Positions 8,801 to 18,285 of a stretch of 64,000 nt of DNA are shown piece by piece. The position numbers and the translations under genes were made by a program. The stretch's first letter is position 1; each line of letters begins with the position of its first letter. Source of the stretch: Lysinibacillus sphaericus (lineage in GTDB: Bacteria > Bacillota > Bacilli > Bacillales_A > Planococcaceae); NCBI RefSeq assembly GCF_001629735.1, contig NZ_CP015224.1:1550001-1614000 (forward strand). Reading direction: 5' to 3'. Under the pieces are notes generated by a model. It worked only from the letters and a program-made list of their open reading frames with translations. It was not told the DNA's origin and ran no database searches.

Positions 8801-10087
8801 TTATATATACCGTGCATGTGCTCGAAGATATTTTTCTACGTCATTATACAACCCTGATTGATTTGCGTATTTAACATAATTTTTTGCTGTACGAAGCCAA
8901 TCTAATGTAGAAGGCTGAAGTTCATGTAGTGCCCTTACTAAGTCATCGGTAGTAATGGGTCTTTCATTACCTGAAAGTAATATTTCTTCTAGCACATACT
9001 CAGTAGCTAATTCCACTACATTAGCTATATCAGCACCTGAGAAAAATGGCGTTTTGGCTGCTAATACGGCTGTATCAACATTTTCAACAAATCTTCCCTT
9101 TAATTTCAAATTAAAAATTTGCTCTCTTGCTTTTTCATCTGGTGGCGCTACAAAGATGAGCCGGTCAAATCTACCAGGTCTTTTTAGAGCGCTATCAACA
9201 TCCCATGGTGTATTGGTAGCAGCCATTACCAGAACCTCATCATTGTTTGTATCCACACCTTCCATCTCGGTTAGAAACGTATCGATTATGCCACGAACAT
9301 GGGAGGACGTTTGTGAACGACTCATGCCAATAGTATCTACTTCATCAAAAAACATAATGCTAGGCTTTTGGAAGCGAGCCTTATCGAATATGGCTTTTAA
9401 ATTCTGTTCACTTACTCCTATATAAGGGTCTAAGATATCTGTAATATGAACGGGATAAAAATTAGCCTTACATTCTCCCGCTGTCGCTTTAGCGATATAG
9501 GTTTTCCCACAGCCAGGAGGTCCATAAAGAAGAACGCCACCCCCAACTTTTTTACGGAACTTTGCAAACAATCCCTTGTTATAAAATGGACTAATAATAC
9601 GTAAGTTGATCGTTTTCTTTAAATCCTCAAGACCAGCAACATCCGCAAAAGTTACTATTTCCTCGATTTTTTTTATAGCCTTTTTAGGTGCATCCCCATC
9701 AATCACCCTAAACTTCGGTTCAAGGTTTTTTACTTTTCTATCGTCTAACTGTATGTCAGGAATGTTATCTTGATTATCCAGTTCCACCTCTGCTACTGTG
9801 TCTAGACAACGATCTACGATAGCTAATTCAGCCTTATCTTCATCGTCAATTCCAACGGCGCTAGCATCCTTTGGAGAGTGTTGAATTTGTAAACTAGCCT
9901 TTGTTAATTCCTGAATGATGTTATTTCGTAGCTCATCGTCCGAGCAAAAAGAAAGACCCAATGAATAAGTTTGAACCGCTTCAAGCCAACGATGCTGATC
10001 AGCTAGTTCTTTGCCAAGCCATAAGTAACCTTGTGGATCATTAGCATTTTGATCTACCATTTGTTGTAACCATTTTATTTTATCCAT
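8801..10087 (-). CDS. TPR-AAA+ ATPase (VPS4/YjoB-like)
   Basis: A 428-residue ATPase with an N-terminal TPR-like hairpin (about residues 15-50), an acidic linker (65-120) and one classical AAA domain: Walker A GPPGCGKT (189-196), Walker B IMFFDEVD (D248, E249), a TNTPWDVD sensor-1 region and the second region of homology with Arg fingers R303 and R306 in LKRPGRFDR. There is no protease domain, so it resembles substrate-remodelling ATPases such as VPS4, Cdc48-type modules or B. subtilis YjoB. It overlaps the preceding TPR/TM gene by 8 nt and is the last gene of the five-gene cluster. It probably acts at the membrane with those proteins; the substrate is unknown. Confidence 0.85.
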   Translation of the reverse strand: MDKIKWLQQMVDQNANDPQGYLWLGKELADQHRWLEAVQTYSLGLSFCSDDELRNNIIQELTKASLQIQHSPKDASAVGIDDEDKAELAIVDRCLDTVAEVELDNQDNIPDIQLDDRKVKNLEPKFRVIDGDAPKKAIKKIEEIVTFADVAGLEDLKKTINLRIISPFYNKGLFAKFRKKVGGGVLLYGPPGCGKTYIAKATAGECKANFYPVHITDILDPYIGVSEQNLKAIFDKARFQKPSIMFFDEVDTIGMSRSQTSSHVRGIIDTFLTEMEGVDTNNDEVLVMAATNTPWDVDSALKRPGRFDRLIFVAPPDEKAREQIFNLKLKGRFVENVDTAVLAAKTPFFSGADIANVVELATEYVLEEILLSGNERPITTDDLVRALHELQPSTLDWLRTAKNYVKYANQSGLYNDVEKYLRAHARYI

Positions 10088-10991
10088 ACTTGTAGCCCCT
10101 TAATTTTTTTAATCCCTTTACAAGAGGAATTGATATCCATGTATATAGAGCTAATGCAATATAGCATTTTATAAATAGAACCGCTGCCGTATTAAAATCT
10201 AAACCTATTAATGAAAAGTAAATGACCACCCCTATCAGCCAAATGCCAGCAGTACCACCTACAACTTCAACGAGGTGATTAGGTATTAATAGCGGGTGTC
10301 CTGACAGTTCAAACTCCTCTAATAATTCATACAATTCTTTATCCTCAGGGTTAAGTAGAAAGGCCTGTCTAAAATATTCTTGTGCTTCTTTTTCTTTGTT
10401 ATGAAAGGCAGCATGGATTCCCAAGTGTAATAGTTTAGATAATTCACTATCACTTGAATTCATATATTGCTCTAATGCAAGGACTCGTTGTTTTTTAGGG
10501 CTATTAATCTCCTCTAATATAAAATAGTTACGCAATACAAAACTATTTTCAGGAGCCATCTCACGTGCTTTAGTAATTAATTGCTTTGCTTTTTTTCGAT
10601 GCCCCATTTTTTTCATTAGAACTGCATAAGCAGCGTGGTTTTCAGCATCATCTGGATTGGCTCGTAATGCTTCTAGAAAAGCTTCCTCAGCCTCCTTCCA
10701 ACGCTCCTTTTTCATATAAATAAATCCAAGAAAATAGAAAATTATTTCTTCACTATACCCCAAATGCAAGGCTTCCTTTAATTGCAATTCAGCTCTATTG
10801 TAATCTCCCATAAGATAATAACTGTAGCCTAAAATAAACCATAGTCGACTGTTTTCAAGGTGATCAGCTATCACCTCATGAATAAGTTCAATCGTTTGTG
10901 CATATTTCCCTATTTGAAAATAGTGTTCTATTACTTCAAATGTTGCCCCTTCATAGTTTTCATTCATTTCAATATCTTCACGTTCAATCAT
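10080..10991 (-). CDS. TPR-repeat protein with C-terminal two-TM anchor (copy 2)
   Basis: A 303-residue protein. Successive TPR-type helix pairs span about residues 15-215 (WFILGYSYYLMGDYNRAE, IFYFLGFIYMKKERWKEAE and AENHAAYAVLMKKMGHRKKA are clear units). A HPLLIPNHLVE junction leads to two transmembrane segments near the C-terminus (about 245-290) and a basic tail. Topology should leave the TPRs in the cytoplasm beside the AAA+ ATPase encoded next. It is a clear paralogue of the protein at 11499-12386, with matching TPR units and membrane junction. AAGGAG lies 11 nt before the ATG; an internal Met at residue 9 is an alternative start. Confidence 0.8.
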   Translation of the reverse strand: MIEREDIEMNENYEGATFEVIEHYFQIGKYAQTIELIHEVIADHLENSRLWFILGYSYYLMGDYNRAELQLKEALHLGYSEEIIFYFLGFIYMKKERWKEAEEAFLEALRANPDDAENHAAYAVLMKKMGHRKKAKQLITKAREMAPENSFVLRNYFILEEINSPKKQRVLALEQYMNSSDSELSKLLHLGIHAAFHNKEKEAQEYFRQAFLLNPEDKELYELLEEFELSGHPLLIPNHLVEVVGGTAGIWLIGVVIYFSLIGLDFNTAAVLFIKCYIALALYTWISIPLVKGLKKLRGYKYG

Positions 10992-11010
10992 TCTGTAGTA
11001 AAGCTCCTTT

Positions 11011-11460
11011 TTAAAGCGCTAATAGGAATGCTATAGCGATAAATTCGATAAATCCAGAAACAATACATGCTAGAAAGCCTGGCATCCATAAGGACTCAGT
11101 TTGTCCACCAACAACTAGATGTTCTTTATAGGGCCTATTTAAAAAGGCGAAAAAAATAAAATAGCCCGCCACTGCAATAATTCGTCCAAAAACCTTTATG
11201 TAGTCTTCATCAATCGCTAAGATTCCTTGTCCAATGGCATAAACCATGATTAGTTTTCCTATAATTAGTAAACCACTAAGAATCGTTAGTATTCGGATAT
11301 ATTTTTTTTCAAGCTTTAACCACTTAGCATTTTGCATACCTAATACTACAATGGCAAAAATTCCACCAAAAAAAGCGACGAAAAATAAATTGTTTACAAC
11401 ATAACTTCGTGTTCGATCCTCATTTTCGTTTAGTAAACTAGGTTGATAAATATGTTCCAT
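11011..11460 (-). CDS. Four-TM membrane protein (copy 2)
   Basis: A 149-residue integral membrane protein with four predicted transmembrane helices (about residues 23-43, 53-76, 88-108 and 125-148) and a conserved cytoplasmic-type loop RPYKEHLVV between TM3 and TM4. No catalytic motif is visible. It is paralogous to the protein at 12398-12832: the N-terminus xxxYxPSL, the LEKxYIR linker and the RPYKEHLV loop recur. Its gene immediately precedes the TPR/TM gene, 19 nt apart, just as in the other copy. I do not recognise a named family. Confidence 0.75.
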   Translation of the reverse strand: MEHIYQPSLLNENEDRTRSYVVNNLFFVAFFGGIFAIVVLGMQNAKWLKLEKKYIRILTILSGLLIIGKLIMVYAIGQGILAIDEDYIKVFGRIIAVAGYFIFFAFLNRPYKEHLVVGGQTESLWMPGFLACIVSGFIEFIAIAFLLAL

Positions 11461-11498
11461 TATTCCTTAGTTGTCTCCTTTTCAATTTTGTTCCTTCC

Positions 11499-12386
11499 TT
11501 ATTTAGGGCTCTTCCATTTTCTTAAGCCTTTTACAATGGGAATAGATATAAAATAATAAAGTGTGAAAAAAATAGAAAAGCGAAGAAGGTGATTGACAAA
11601 GTTATCATTGGAAATAAGCTTGTCAAGAAGCAGGCAAAGTATAAGCCACATTATGAATACAAATCCAATGCCGCCTATTCGCTCTACTATACGGTAAGGA
11701 AGCAAAAGCGGGTGAGTTTTAATTTCCAATTCCTCTAAGTTCGATAAAATTCTTTTATCCTCAGGTTTTATAAGAAAAGCTTGTCGATAATATTCTTTAG
11801 CTTCCTTAAATCGATTATTAAAGGCAGCACTCCAGCCCAGATGAATTAACTTTGCAAACTCACTATCCGCTGAATTCATATAAAGAGCTAGTGCAGTATT
11901 GTGCTTTTCCTTTTTTGCAGCCATTTCAGTAAGGGTATAGTGGTATAAAACGGCTGTGCTGTTAGGATCTAATGCTAGAGCTTTTTCTACTAATAAACTG
12001 CCTTTTTTTCTATGACCTGTCATTTTCATCAAAATTGCATACGCTGAATAAACATATGCATCATTTGGATTATTATGTAATGCTTCCAAAAAAGATTCTT
12101 CTGCTTTTTGCCACTGTTCCGTTGCCATATAGATGCCGCCTAAAAAATAGTAAATGACGCCTTTATCATATCCTAGCTGAAATGCTTTAAGAAATGGCTC
12201 AAATGCTTCTTCATATTGACCTATGGAATAATGACTGACAGCTAGCATATACCATAATTCCTTATTTTCCATATCTTCAGCCATCCGTTGCTTCACTAAG
12301 GAAATAACATTTGTGTATCTTCCAATCGCAAAATAGTGTTCAATAAGAGCCATAGGTGTATTTTCTTTTTCACTGTTCATGCACAT
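11499..12386 (-). CDS. TPR-repeat protein with C-terminal two-TM anchor (copy 1)
   Basis: A 295-residue protein with the same plan as its neighbour at 10080-10991: TPR helix pairs over about residues 10-215 (LWYMLAVSHYSIGQYEEA, VIYYFLGGIYMATEQWQKA, YVYSAYAILMKMTGHRKKG), a HPLLLPYRIVE junction, then two transmembrane segments and an IPIVKGLRK tail. The two copies are clearly homologous along their whole length but diverged, so the duplication is not recent. It lies 11 nt after the first four-TM gene, in the same operon. A scaffold role for the AAA+ ATPase is inferred. The start could be Met1 or Met3. Confidence 0.8.
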   Translation of the reverse strand: MCMNSEKENTPMALIEHYFAIGRYTNVISLVKQRMAEDMENKELWYMLAVSHYSIGQYEEAFEPFLKAFQLGYDKGVIYYFLGGIYMATEQWQKAEESFLEALHNNPNDAYVYSAYAILMKMTGHRKKGSLLVEKALALDPNSTAVLYHYTLTEMAAKKEKHNTALALYMNSADSEFAKLIHLGWSAAFNNRFKEAKEYYRQAFLIKPEDKRILSNLEELEIKTHPLLLPYRIVERIGGIGFVFIMWLILCLLLDKLISNDNFVNHLLRFSIFFTLYYFISIPIVKGLRKWKSPK

Positions 12387-12397
12387 AAATTCCTTCC

Positions 12398-12832
12398 CTA
12401 ATTAGCTAGGACACTATTTCTAAGAAAACCATCTATAAAGATGGAAATTAAACAATAGATAATCCCTATCCAGTACAGGGATTTTGTTTCCCCCACAAAT
12501 ACTAAATGTTCTTTATAAGGTCTTTTCAAAATCACCAAAAAGATAAAATAACTTACTCCAGCCAGTAACCGATTGATTAGCAAATCCATTTCAGCGGAAA
12601 AAGGAAGGAAAACATAAAAGATTATAGTAGCCGTATGGAGAAATACACTGCTTACTATTAGTAGTCTGATGTAATGCTTCTCTAGTTTAAGGGCGTTGGC
12701 ATTTATAAACCCAACGATCGTAATGGCAAGTAGACCTCCAATAAAGGCAACGATGACTAAATTATGTATGCTAAAGCTTTTTGTCCTTCTTACTTTCTTA
12801 CCAGTTAAGCTTGGTGTATAAAGTGAATGCAA
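12398..12832 (-). CDS. Four-TM membrane protein (copy 1)
   Basis: A 144-residue membrane protein and first gene of the cluster. It has four predicted transmembrane segments, an LEKHYIRLL motif after TM1 and the KRPYKEHLVF loop shared with the copy at 11011-11460. The N-terminus MHSLYTPSL parallels MEHIYQPSL of the paralogue. The function is unknown; the repeated pairing of one four-TM protein with one TPR/TM protein suggests a dedicated membrane complex. Confidence 0.72.
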   Translation of the reverse strand: MHSLYTPSLTGKKVRRTKSFSIHNLVIVAFIGGLLAITIVGFINANALKLEKHYIRLLIVSSVFLHTATIIFYVFLPFSAEMDLLINRLLAGVSYFIFLVILKRPYKEHLVFVGETKSLYWIGIIYCLISIFIDGFLRNSVLAN

Positions 12833-13071
12833 CTAACCATAAGCCTCCTTCTATTTAGTACCTATCCCATTGACATTTCGTATTATACATTTATTTATCA
12901 ATAATGGAAACTATTTCTTTAAATGTATAAGCAGATCATTTATTGAAATGCTTTCTGTTAAAATTACTGTTTTCATCGTTGAATGTTAGAAACATCTTCA
13001 TAATCATTAAATGTTCGTGTTTAATCCAAAATGGACGGTCTCCAGTCGATGGAGAAAGCGCATTTCATAGG

Positions 13072-13293
13072 TTAAAATACGAATATTTTAAATATGTATT
13101 TGATTAATAGTTCGTTTTTATACTTTTTTTGCTTTAAACCTTTTTGGTTATACGTATTTTTCCCATTTATTAGTTCCTTTAAAAAAGTAGTGAAATTTAA
13201 AAAACATAAAACTCCTAATACTGGTATGACAAACAACGTATAAATAACATAACGTAAACCCCCTTTTTCATTAAGAATTGCCTCACAAAATAA
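13072..13293 (-). other. Start-less open frame with a hydrophobic segment (possible relic)
   Basis: The 12833-13310 interval contains no convincing gene. One minus-strand frame is open for 74 codons and encodes a hydrophobic stretch (VIYTLFVIPVLGVLCFL) followed by a very Lys/Asn-rich tail. It has no ATG/GTG with a ribosome binding site, so it is at best the remnant of a small membrane protein, or chance in AT-rich DNA. Confidence 0.2.
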
Positions 13294-13310
13294 TCAAATA
13301 AGCGACGTCT

Positions 13311-13901
13311 TTAGCTTAATAAAAAACGGTCCCATACCTTTTCATCCACCCAGAAAAAACCTTCGTGCGAACAAGCTGCTAATACACATTGTTCATCTTC
13401 ATAAAACATTAAATCCTCTGGTAATTCTGGCGTAATCCAACCAAAAAGTGAATCGCTATGCTCCTTCAAGAATTGAGCAGTCGTATCATTTAATAGAAAG
13501 TAAAAAACAAAGGCTGTATGCTCGCCAAGCGTTGTTGTCTCCCATTCATTTTGAACCTTTTTTTCGATAAGCAGGTTTTCAATAGGTGCTATTAGCTCAT
13601 CGACAGCGGCTAAGCGTAATTCTTCATTTTCCATCAATTGTCTGTTCTCAACAAAGGCAAAGCGGCTACATCGTTTCGCTAGTATATCAATAAGCTGATA
13701 ATAGCGTTGCCCCCTTATATTTTCAGTAATCATCATCAATTTTCTGTTTCCTCCTCGTCCATACTCAAGAGATAGCGCATAATTTCCATTAAACGGCCTT
13801 GTAAGCCCTATAAAAAAAGAGCTGCTGGTGCAACTCCATGATTTTGAATGAATTATTTTTCCTACCCTTTGCTTGTCATAACGAAATGGATGCAAAAGCA
13901 T
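13311..13901 (-). CDS. Uncharacterised 196-residue protein
   Basis: A soluble protein with no transmembrane segment. The middle (EYGRGGNRKLMMITENIRGQ) and C-terminus (LMFYEDEQCVLAACSHEGFF) look like a conserved globular fold, but I cannot name the family with confidence. The ATG at 13901 has no visible ribosome binding site. A GAGGAGG motif sits before an internal TTG/ATG around residues 55-58, so a shorter start is possible. The residues before it still look protein-like, so the long form was kept. It neighbours a DUF3885 gene in the same direction. Confidence 0.6.
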   Translation of the reverse strand: MLLHPFRYDKQRVGKIIHSKSWSCTSSSFFIGLTRPFNGNYALSLEYGRGGNRKLMMITENIRGQRYYQLIDILAKRCSRFAFVENRQLMENEELRLAAVDELIAPIENLLIEKKVQNEWETTTLGEHTAFVFYFLLNDTTAQFLKEHSDSLFGWITPELPEDLMFYEDEQCVLAACSHEGFFWVDEKVWDRFLLS

Positions 13902-13965
13902 AAAAGCTTATGTTGATTAATTCCTGCATCCATTCATTCCATTGAGAATGTGTAACGCTGTCATC

Positions 13966-14595
13966 TCATTTGCAATTATCTATCCAGTTCCTAAATTTTA
14001 GACCTACAGGTTTTATCGTTTCTTTATTCGTCGCGATGACCTCACAACCTCTATCATCATAAATAAACAAGATAACATTTTTCGTCAAATTAATAAAAAA
14101 TACATCTGGATAGCTATAGCCTGTACCAAATTTAGGCTTTAAGTGGAAATCTTCATTACAGGCTGCTTGGATAAGTAATACATAGTGAATATCTTGTTTG
14201 CGGCACTTTAAGGAAAATTGTGAAATATAAACATCCTCATCATCCAATACATACGGCAAGGTTTGTTGTTTTAAATGGTATTTTAACTCTTTATTTTTTA
14301 TATAACGATGATAAACCTTTATGCGCTTTTTCTTACCTTCAGCAGGCTTATACTGATAAACATTTGTCACAAGTAAAATCTCATCTGAATACGAAAAAAT
14401 TTCGTTGAAAACGGCCAAAGCTTGATGGTATACATCATTAAACATGGCTAGATTTAGACGACCATTATTTTTCCATTGATAAAATCCAGCCCCAAATTCA
14501 ACGTGAATACCAATATCCCATTGCTGAAAAAGGCTAGGTGTTAACGTGAGTCCAGGAAAAGTCTTATTTAAATATTGTTCTACATCTATCGTCAT
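13966..14595 (-). CDS. DUF3885 domain-containing protein
   Basis: A 209-residue soluble protein matching the DUF3885 pattern: an N-terminal segment with LTPSLFQQWDIGIHVEFG, a central YRYIKN-like strand and a C-terminal VFFINLTKNVILFIYDDRGCEVIA followed by an RNWIDNC tail. The family has no known biochemical function and is common in Bacillales, often near immunity or small-protein loci. It has no catalytic motif or signal peptide. The start ATG is adjacent to the end of the ABC-transporter operon. Confidence 0.72.
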   Translation of the reverse strand: MTIDVEQYLNKTFPGLTLTPSLFQQWDIGIHVEFGAGFYQWKNNGRLNLAMFNDVYHQALAVFNEIFSYSDEILLVTNVYQYKPAEGKKKRIKVYHRYIKNKELKYHLKQQTLPYVLDDEDVYISQFSLKCRKQDIHYVLLIQAACNEDFHLKPKFGTGYSYPDVFFINLTKNVILFIYDDRGCEVIATNKETIKPVGLKFRNWIDNCK

Positions 14596-14642
14596 TCACT
14601 CAAATCTTCCTTTAATATAATCTAGCATAAAATTCAAAAAAA

Positions 14643-15563
14643 CTAGGTCACATTTTTATACTCATGATAATACATAGAATACAAATCATTTAATGTCACT
14701 TTTCCAAATGCAAAATCCACTACATTTCTCTCCACTAAAAAAGATGTAAGCGAACTTAATAAAGCGGCTTCAGAGCTTGGTAAATGAATTAATGTGATTC
14801 CATTTGTAAGAGTTTGAAGTTTGATGTTTGGAAACAGCTCAGACAGTTGTTTTTCAGTTGCACTCTCCATATTGTTCACGCGAATTGTTTTAATATGTGC
14901 TTGACTGAAACCTTCTATTATTTCATTGGTATCCACTAGTTTTCCTTCGTTAAACAAGAAAATTCGATCTGCATATTTCTCTAAATTATCGAGTAAATGT
15001 GAGGCAATAATAATAACCTTTCCCTCCGCCTTTTTCTCTACTAATATCTTCGAAATAATTTCTACATTATTTGGATCAAGTCCGTTCATCACCTCGTCCA
15101 TCATCATAATGTCCGTATCCGTCACTATTTGCATAGCAAAGCAAAGGCGCTGGCGCATACCCAGAGAATACGTGCCTGTTTTTTTATTCACATAATGCCC
15201 CATATTTAACATTTCAATGGTTTCATCTATAAGTTTTAAATCGGATTGCCACATGGTTGCAAACATTTTTAAATGTTCGCGCCCGCTTAAGTGATTATAC
15301 AAGTCACTTTGGTCTGGCATCATCGACACAAAACTATGAATTTTTACTTCATTTGATTTATTCGAGTAGCATAGACCATCTTTAAATACTACTTTCCCTT
15401 TCATAGGCTTTACATAATTCATCAACACATTCATAAATGTGGATTTTCCTGTTCCATTTGGTGCAACAAGTCCAATCATTTCACCTTGCTCAAATGTCAT
15501 TGAGATATCATTTAACACTTTATTTTCCGCAAATTGCACAGTAATATTTTGAATGTCAATCAC
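14643..15563 (-). CDS. ABC transporter ATP-binding protein (ABC-2 exporter)
   Basis: A 306-residue ATPase with Walker A GPNGTGKST-like sequence (APNGTGKST, about residues 34-42), signature LGMRQRL, Walker B IMMMDEVMNGLD and an H-loop ASHLL. A C-terminal domain of about 90 residues follows the nucleotide-binding domain, typical of exporters of the bacitracin/antibiotic type (CcmA/NatA-like). It is the last gene of a three-gene operon with two cognate permeases upstream, 11 nt from the nearer one. The substrate is unknown; heterodimeric ABC-2 permeases of this size usually export peptides, lipids or drugs. Confidence 0.85.
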   Translation of the reverse strand: MIDIQNITVQFAENKVLNDISMTFEQGEMIGLVAPNGTGKSTFMNVLMNYVKPMKGKVVFKDGLCYSNKSNEVKIHSFVSMMPDQSDLYNHLSGREHLKMFATMWQSDLKLIDETIEMLNMGHYVNKKTGTYSLGMRQRLCFAMQIVTDTDIMMMDEVMNGLDPNNVEIISKILVEKKAEGKVIIIASHLLDNLEKYADRIFLFNEGKLVDTNEIIEGFSQAHIKTIRVNNMESATEKQLSELFPNIKLQTLTNGITLIHLPSSEAALLSSLTSFLVERNVVDFAFGKVTLNDLYSMYYHEYKNVT

Positions 15564-15574
15564 CTGTGTCCCTC

Positions 15575-16786
15575 CTATTTTATTAGCTTATACCGTCTAT
15601 TCATAACAATAAGCAGCATGAATAAAATGACGACTACAGCTAAGACTAGTAACAACTGTAATCCTAAATTGAAATCTAAATAATCGTTCATATAATAAAA
15701 ATTTCGTTGTTTTGATACAATTTGTCCGACTTGAATGTACGAGGTTGGATAAATTTGAATATCCCAAAAGTAGCCAACATATCGGCTGAAATAAAACTTC
15801 TCCCCAAAAATAAGGAGTAAGCCGATGGCGACATTCATCATCTCGTTACGGAATAGGATACTGAACAATAATACAACGTTGATGATGACCATAAACCAAG
15901 TTAAAAGCAGAATGAGGGTTTGTCCTAAAAACATCCCTAAAGTCATCGGTTCAAATTTACCCTCCTGACGCCAATCGAGATGAGGAGCATACATGGGTGA
16001 TGGTAAATTGAAATTTCCAAAGCCGGATTGTAAGCCTATAATAATGAACCCAGCAAAAAGTGGTACAAATAATACGAAGCTACCTAGTAGTGCAACGATC
16101 ATTTTCATCAATAGCTTTTTCCAATCGCTAATAGGAAATCCTTTGATAATAGATGGATGACGGCGATCTTTTGTCACGATATCAATAGCTAAAAGTAGTA
16201 CACACACAATTAAAATAACAGGTAGTAATCCCTTTAATAAACGCTCTAACGTTTGAAGGGCTGTCCGCTGTTCGAATATGTCCATGGATAATTCATACTT
16301 TGCTTCCGCGTACGTATCATAACGGGCTGCCTGCTCTAAATAAGCATAAAAGGCATCATCTTCTGCATAATCATTATTTTTTATAAAATACTTTGAGTTA
16401 TAGGAGAATGAATCACTTTTGTATGTAATCGCATTCGTAAAGTAGTACCAATCACGAGTTACCTCGGCATATTTTTTTAGGTCCCCCTCCTCTAATGCTT
16501 CTAATCTTGCTTTATCTAGTGGATTAATTTGCCCAAATATCTCAACAGCATAAATGATGGCAGGATGTAGACTATATAAGTTGCGACCTTCCATCGAATT
16601 TAAAAACTCTTGCCGTGTTAAATAGCGAGCCTCAATTTCTTCATATTCGACTTGCTCAATCGGATCGTATGCGGGTGCTAATTTAAATACATAAAAAAAG
16701 GTTGCAAAAGCAAGCAAAAAATAGATGGCTAAGTTTTTCTTATTCGTAAAAAATTGTTTGAATTCAAATTTGAAATAACTCCACAT
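15575..16786 (-). CDS. ABC-2 type transporter permease
   Basis: A 403-residue membrane protein with one N-terminal TM (about residues 18-35), an extracytoplasmic domain of about 140 residues, and five more TM segments from about 180 to the C-terminus. A basic tail MNRRYKLIK ends it. The layout is that of ABC-2 permeases with a large first loop. It is encoded between the other permease (17 nt upstream) and the ATPase (11 nt downstream), so the three form an exporter. Confidence 0.8.
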   Translation of the reverse strand: MWSYFKFEFKQFFTNKKNLAIYFLLAFATFFYVFKLAPAYDPIEQVEYEEIEARYLTRQEFLNSMEGRNLYSLHPAIIYAVEIFGQINPLDKARLEALEEGDLKKYAEVTRDWYYFTNAITYKSDSFSYNSKYFIKNNDYAEDDAFYAYLEQAARYDTYAEAKYELSMDIFEQRTALQTLERLLKGLLPVILIVCVLLLAIDIVTKDRRHPSIIKGFPISDWKKLLMKMIVALLGSFVLFVPLFAGFIIIGLQSGFGNFNLPSPMYAPHLDWRQEGKFEPMTLGMFLGQTLILLLTWFMVIINVVLLFSILFRNEMMNVAIGLLLIFGEKFYFSRYVGYFWDIQIYPTSYIQVGQIVSKQRNFYYMNDYLDFNLGLQLLLVLAVVVILFMLLIVMNRRYKLIK

Positions 16787-16803
16787 GCTTATGAGTACCT
16801 CCC

Positions 16804-17928
16804 CTATGCCCTTTTGATTTTCCCTGTTGAGAAAAACGTTTTAATAGTGAACAACATTAAAATAATACAGATAAACAAAATAAGTAAGCCAAGATTCATC
16901 GTAATCTCAACAGGCTGTGCTAAATCAACTGGTACGCCTCCTAAAATATCATTGAAGTTCATGAAATTAAAAGGATTATAGGGAAATACACTAATTAGTG
17001 ATGGAAAAATCATCGGTAAAAAGAACAAAATAAAGTGTATAAATAATGTTAAATACATATTTTTCAGTAACACATTTAATATAATCGACAATAGCATGAC
17101 GAAAATGGAAATGACGAACATATAGCCAAGGCTCATCGCGATATATTGGATAGAAGAGATTAATACAGCATCTCCTACGTATATGCCTACTGGATCTTGT
17201 GGGTTACCAAGTCCATTTAATACCCACAATGGACTGGCGCAAATAAAAATGAGTAAAAAGCTTGTGATGATGGTGAACAAAGAAATCATACATTTGGATA
17301 AAATATAAGAATCAAAACGAACAGGAAAGCCTTGAATTAAACTAGAATGCTCAAAATCATCTAGCAAAATAGAACTTGTTTGGAAGCTAATAAATATGTA
17401 CCAGCCTGCACCTACGTAACTAAAGAAAAATAATAAGAAAGGTATGTATTGAAATAAGTCAGTTATTTTATCCCTTCCCGCATCATTCATCCATTTAAAA
17501 TAAAGATAGTCCATCGAATTTTGTAATTTAGAGGGTAATAATTCTGCGATATCATGGTATCCTTCTAATTGGAATGCCTCTTGTCTTAATTCAGCAAGCT
17601 GAAGTGACGCCTCATAATACATGGATTGTCTGTCCATCGTTAATGTGGCTATTTGCAATGCAATCTTACTTTTTTGCTTCGTTAAATTTTTAAATATATC
17701 GCTGCCATCACCTGTTTCCGAGGCATCCTTCACCTGAAACTTTGATAGTATGGCCTGTGTTGAATAATAATCACCCTTTTTTTCAATAAGCTGATTACCA
17801 ACGGCTTGCGCCTTTATATAAAACATAAAGCCAAAAACGATCATGACAACAGCTATTAGTGCAACTAAATTTCGTCGATTCGCTCGCTCTATCACTAGAC
17901 CTACTTTTAATGCTTTTAACACGGTCAT
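16804..17928 (-). CDS. ABC-2 type transporter permease
   Basis: A 374-residue membrane protein, first gene of the exporter operon. The topology is like its partner: one TM near residues 20-38, an extracytoplasmic domain of about 120 residues, then five TM segments from about 145 onward. The QGFPVRFDSYILSK segment corresponds to KGFPISDWKKLLMK in the partner permease, showing they are diverged paralogues forming a heterodimer. The 17929-18285 interval upstream presumably holds the operon promoter; no sigma-A hexamers stand out. Confidence 0.8.
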   Translation of the reverse strand: MTVLKALKVGLVIERANRRNLVALIAVVMIVFGFMFYIKAQAVGNQLIEKKGDYYSTQAILSKFQVKDASETGDGSDIFKNLTKQKSKIALQIATLTMDRQSMYYEASLQLAELRQEAFQLEGYHDIAELLPSKLQNSMDYLYFKWMNDAGRDKITDLFQYIPFLLFFFSYVGAGWYIFISFQTSSILLDDFEHSSLIQGFPVRFDSYILSKCMISLFTIITSFLLIFICASPLWVLNGLGNPQDPVGIYVGDAVLISSIQYIAMSLGYMFVISIFVMLLSIILNVLLKNMYLTLFIHFILFFLPMIFPSLISVFPYNPFNFMNFNDILGGVPVDLAQPVEITMNLGLLILFICIILMLFTIKTFFSTGKIKRA

Positions 17929-18285
17929 CCTCCTAGCTTCTTCAATGTGAAAGTCTTTAGATTACTATGATAATGCTTTGTGGATATTTTTTCAATTTTT
18001 TGTATATTAAAGGTTTAGAATATTACGAATAAAAAGACTAACGATTTTGGAGGAATAGCAAAATAATAATAAGATACTATATAATTTAGTTCCTTTTTAA
18101 TAACTAAACTATTAAACCATTCAAATTTTCATGTTGCGTATTATTAGCTTTCAATTTTGTATAGTCATTATCAATGCACCGCTTTAAAAATAGTTTTTTC
18201 GTTACAGGTACATTCATCACGACAAAAGTAAAAGGACTGCTTTTGACAGTCCTTAAATGATCTACTATTAAAATGGCTTGAATGC

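Noticed and set aside
8955..9425. Plus-strand ORF of 156 codons antisense to the AAA+ ATPase
   Set aside because: It is a Ser/Thr-rich shadow of the Walker-region codons of a well-supported gene.
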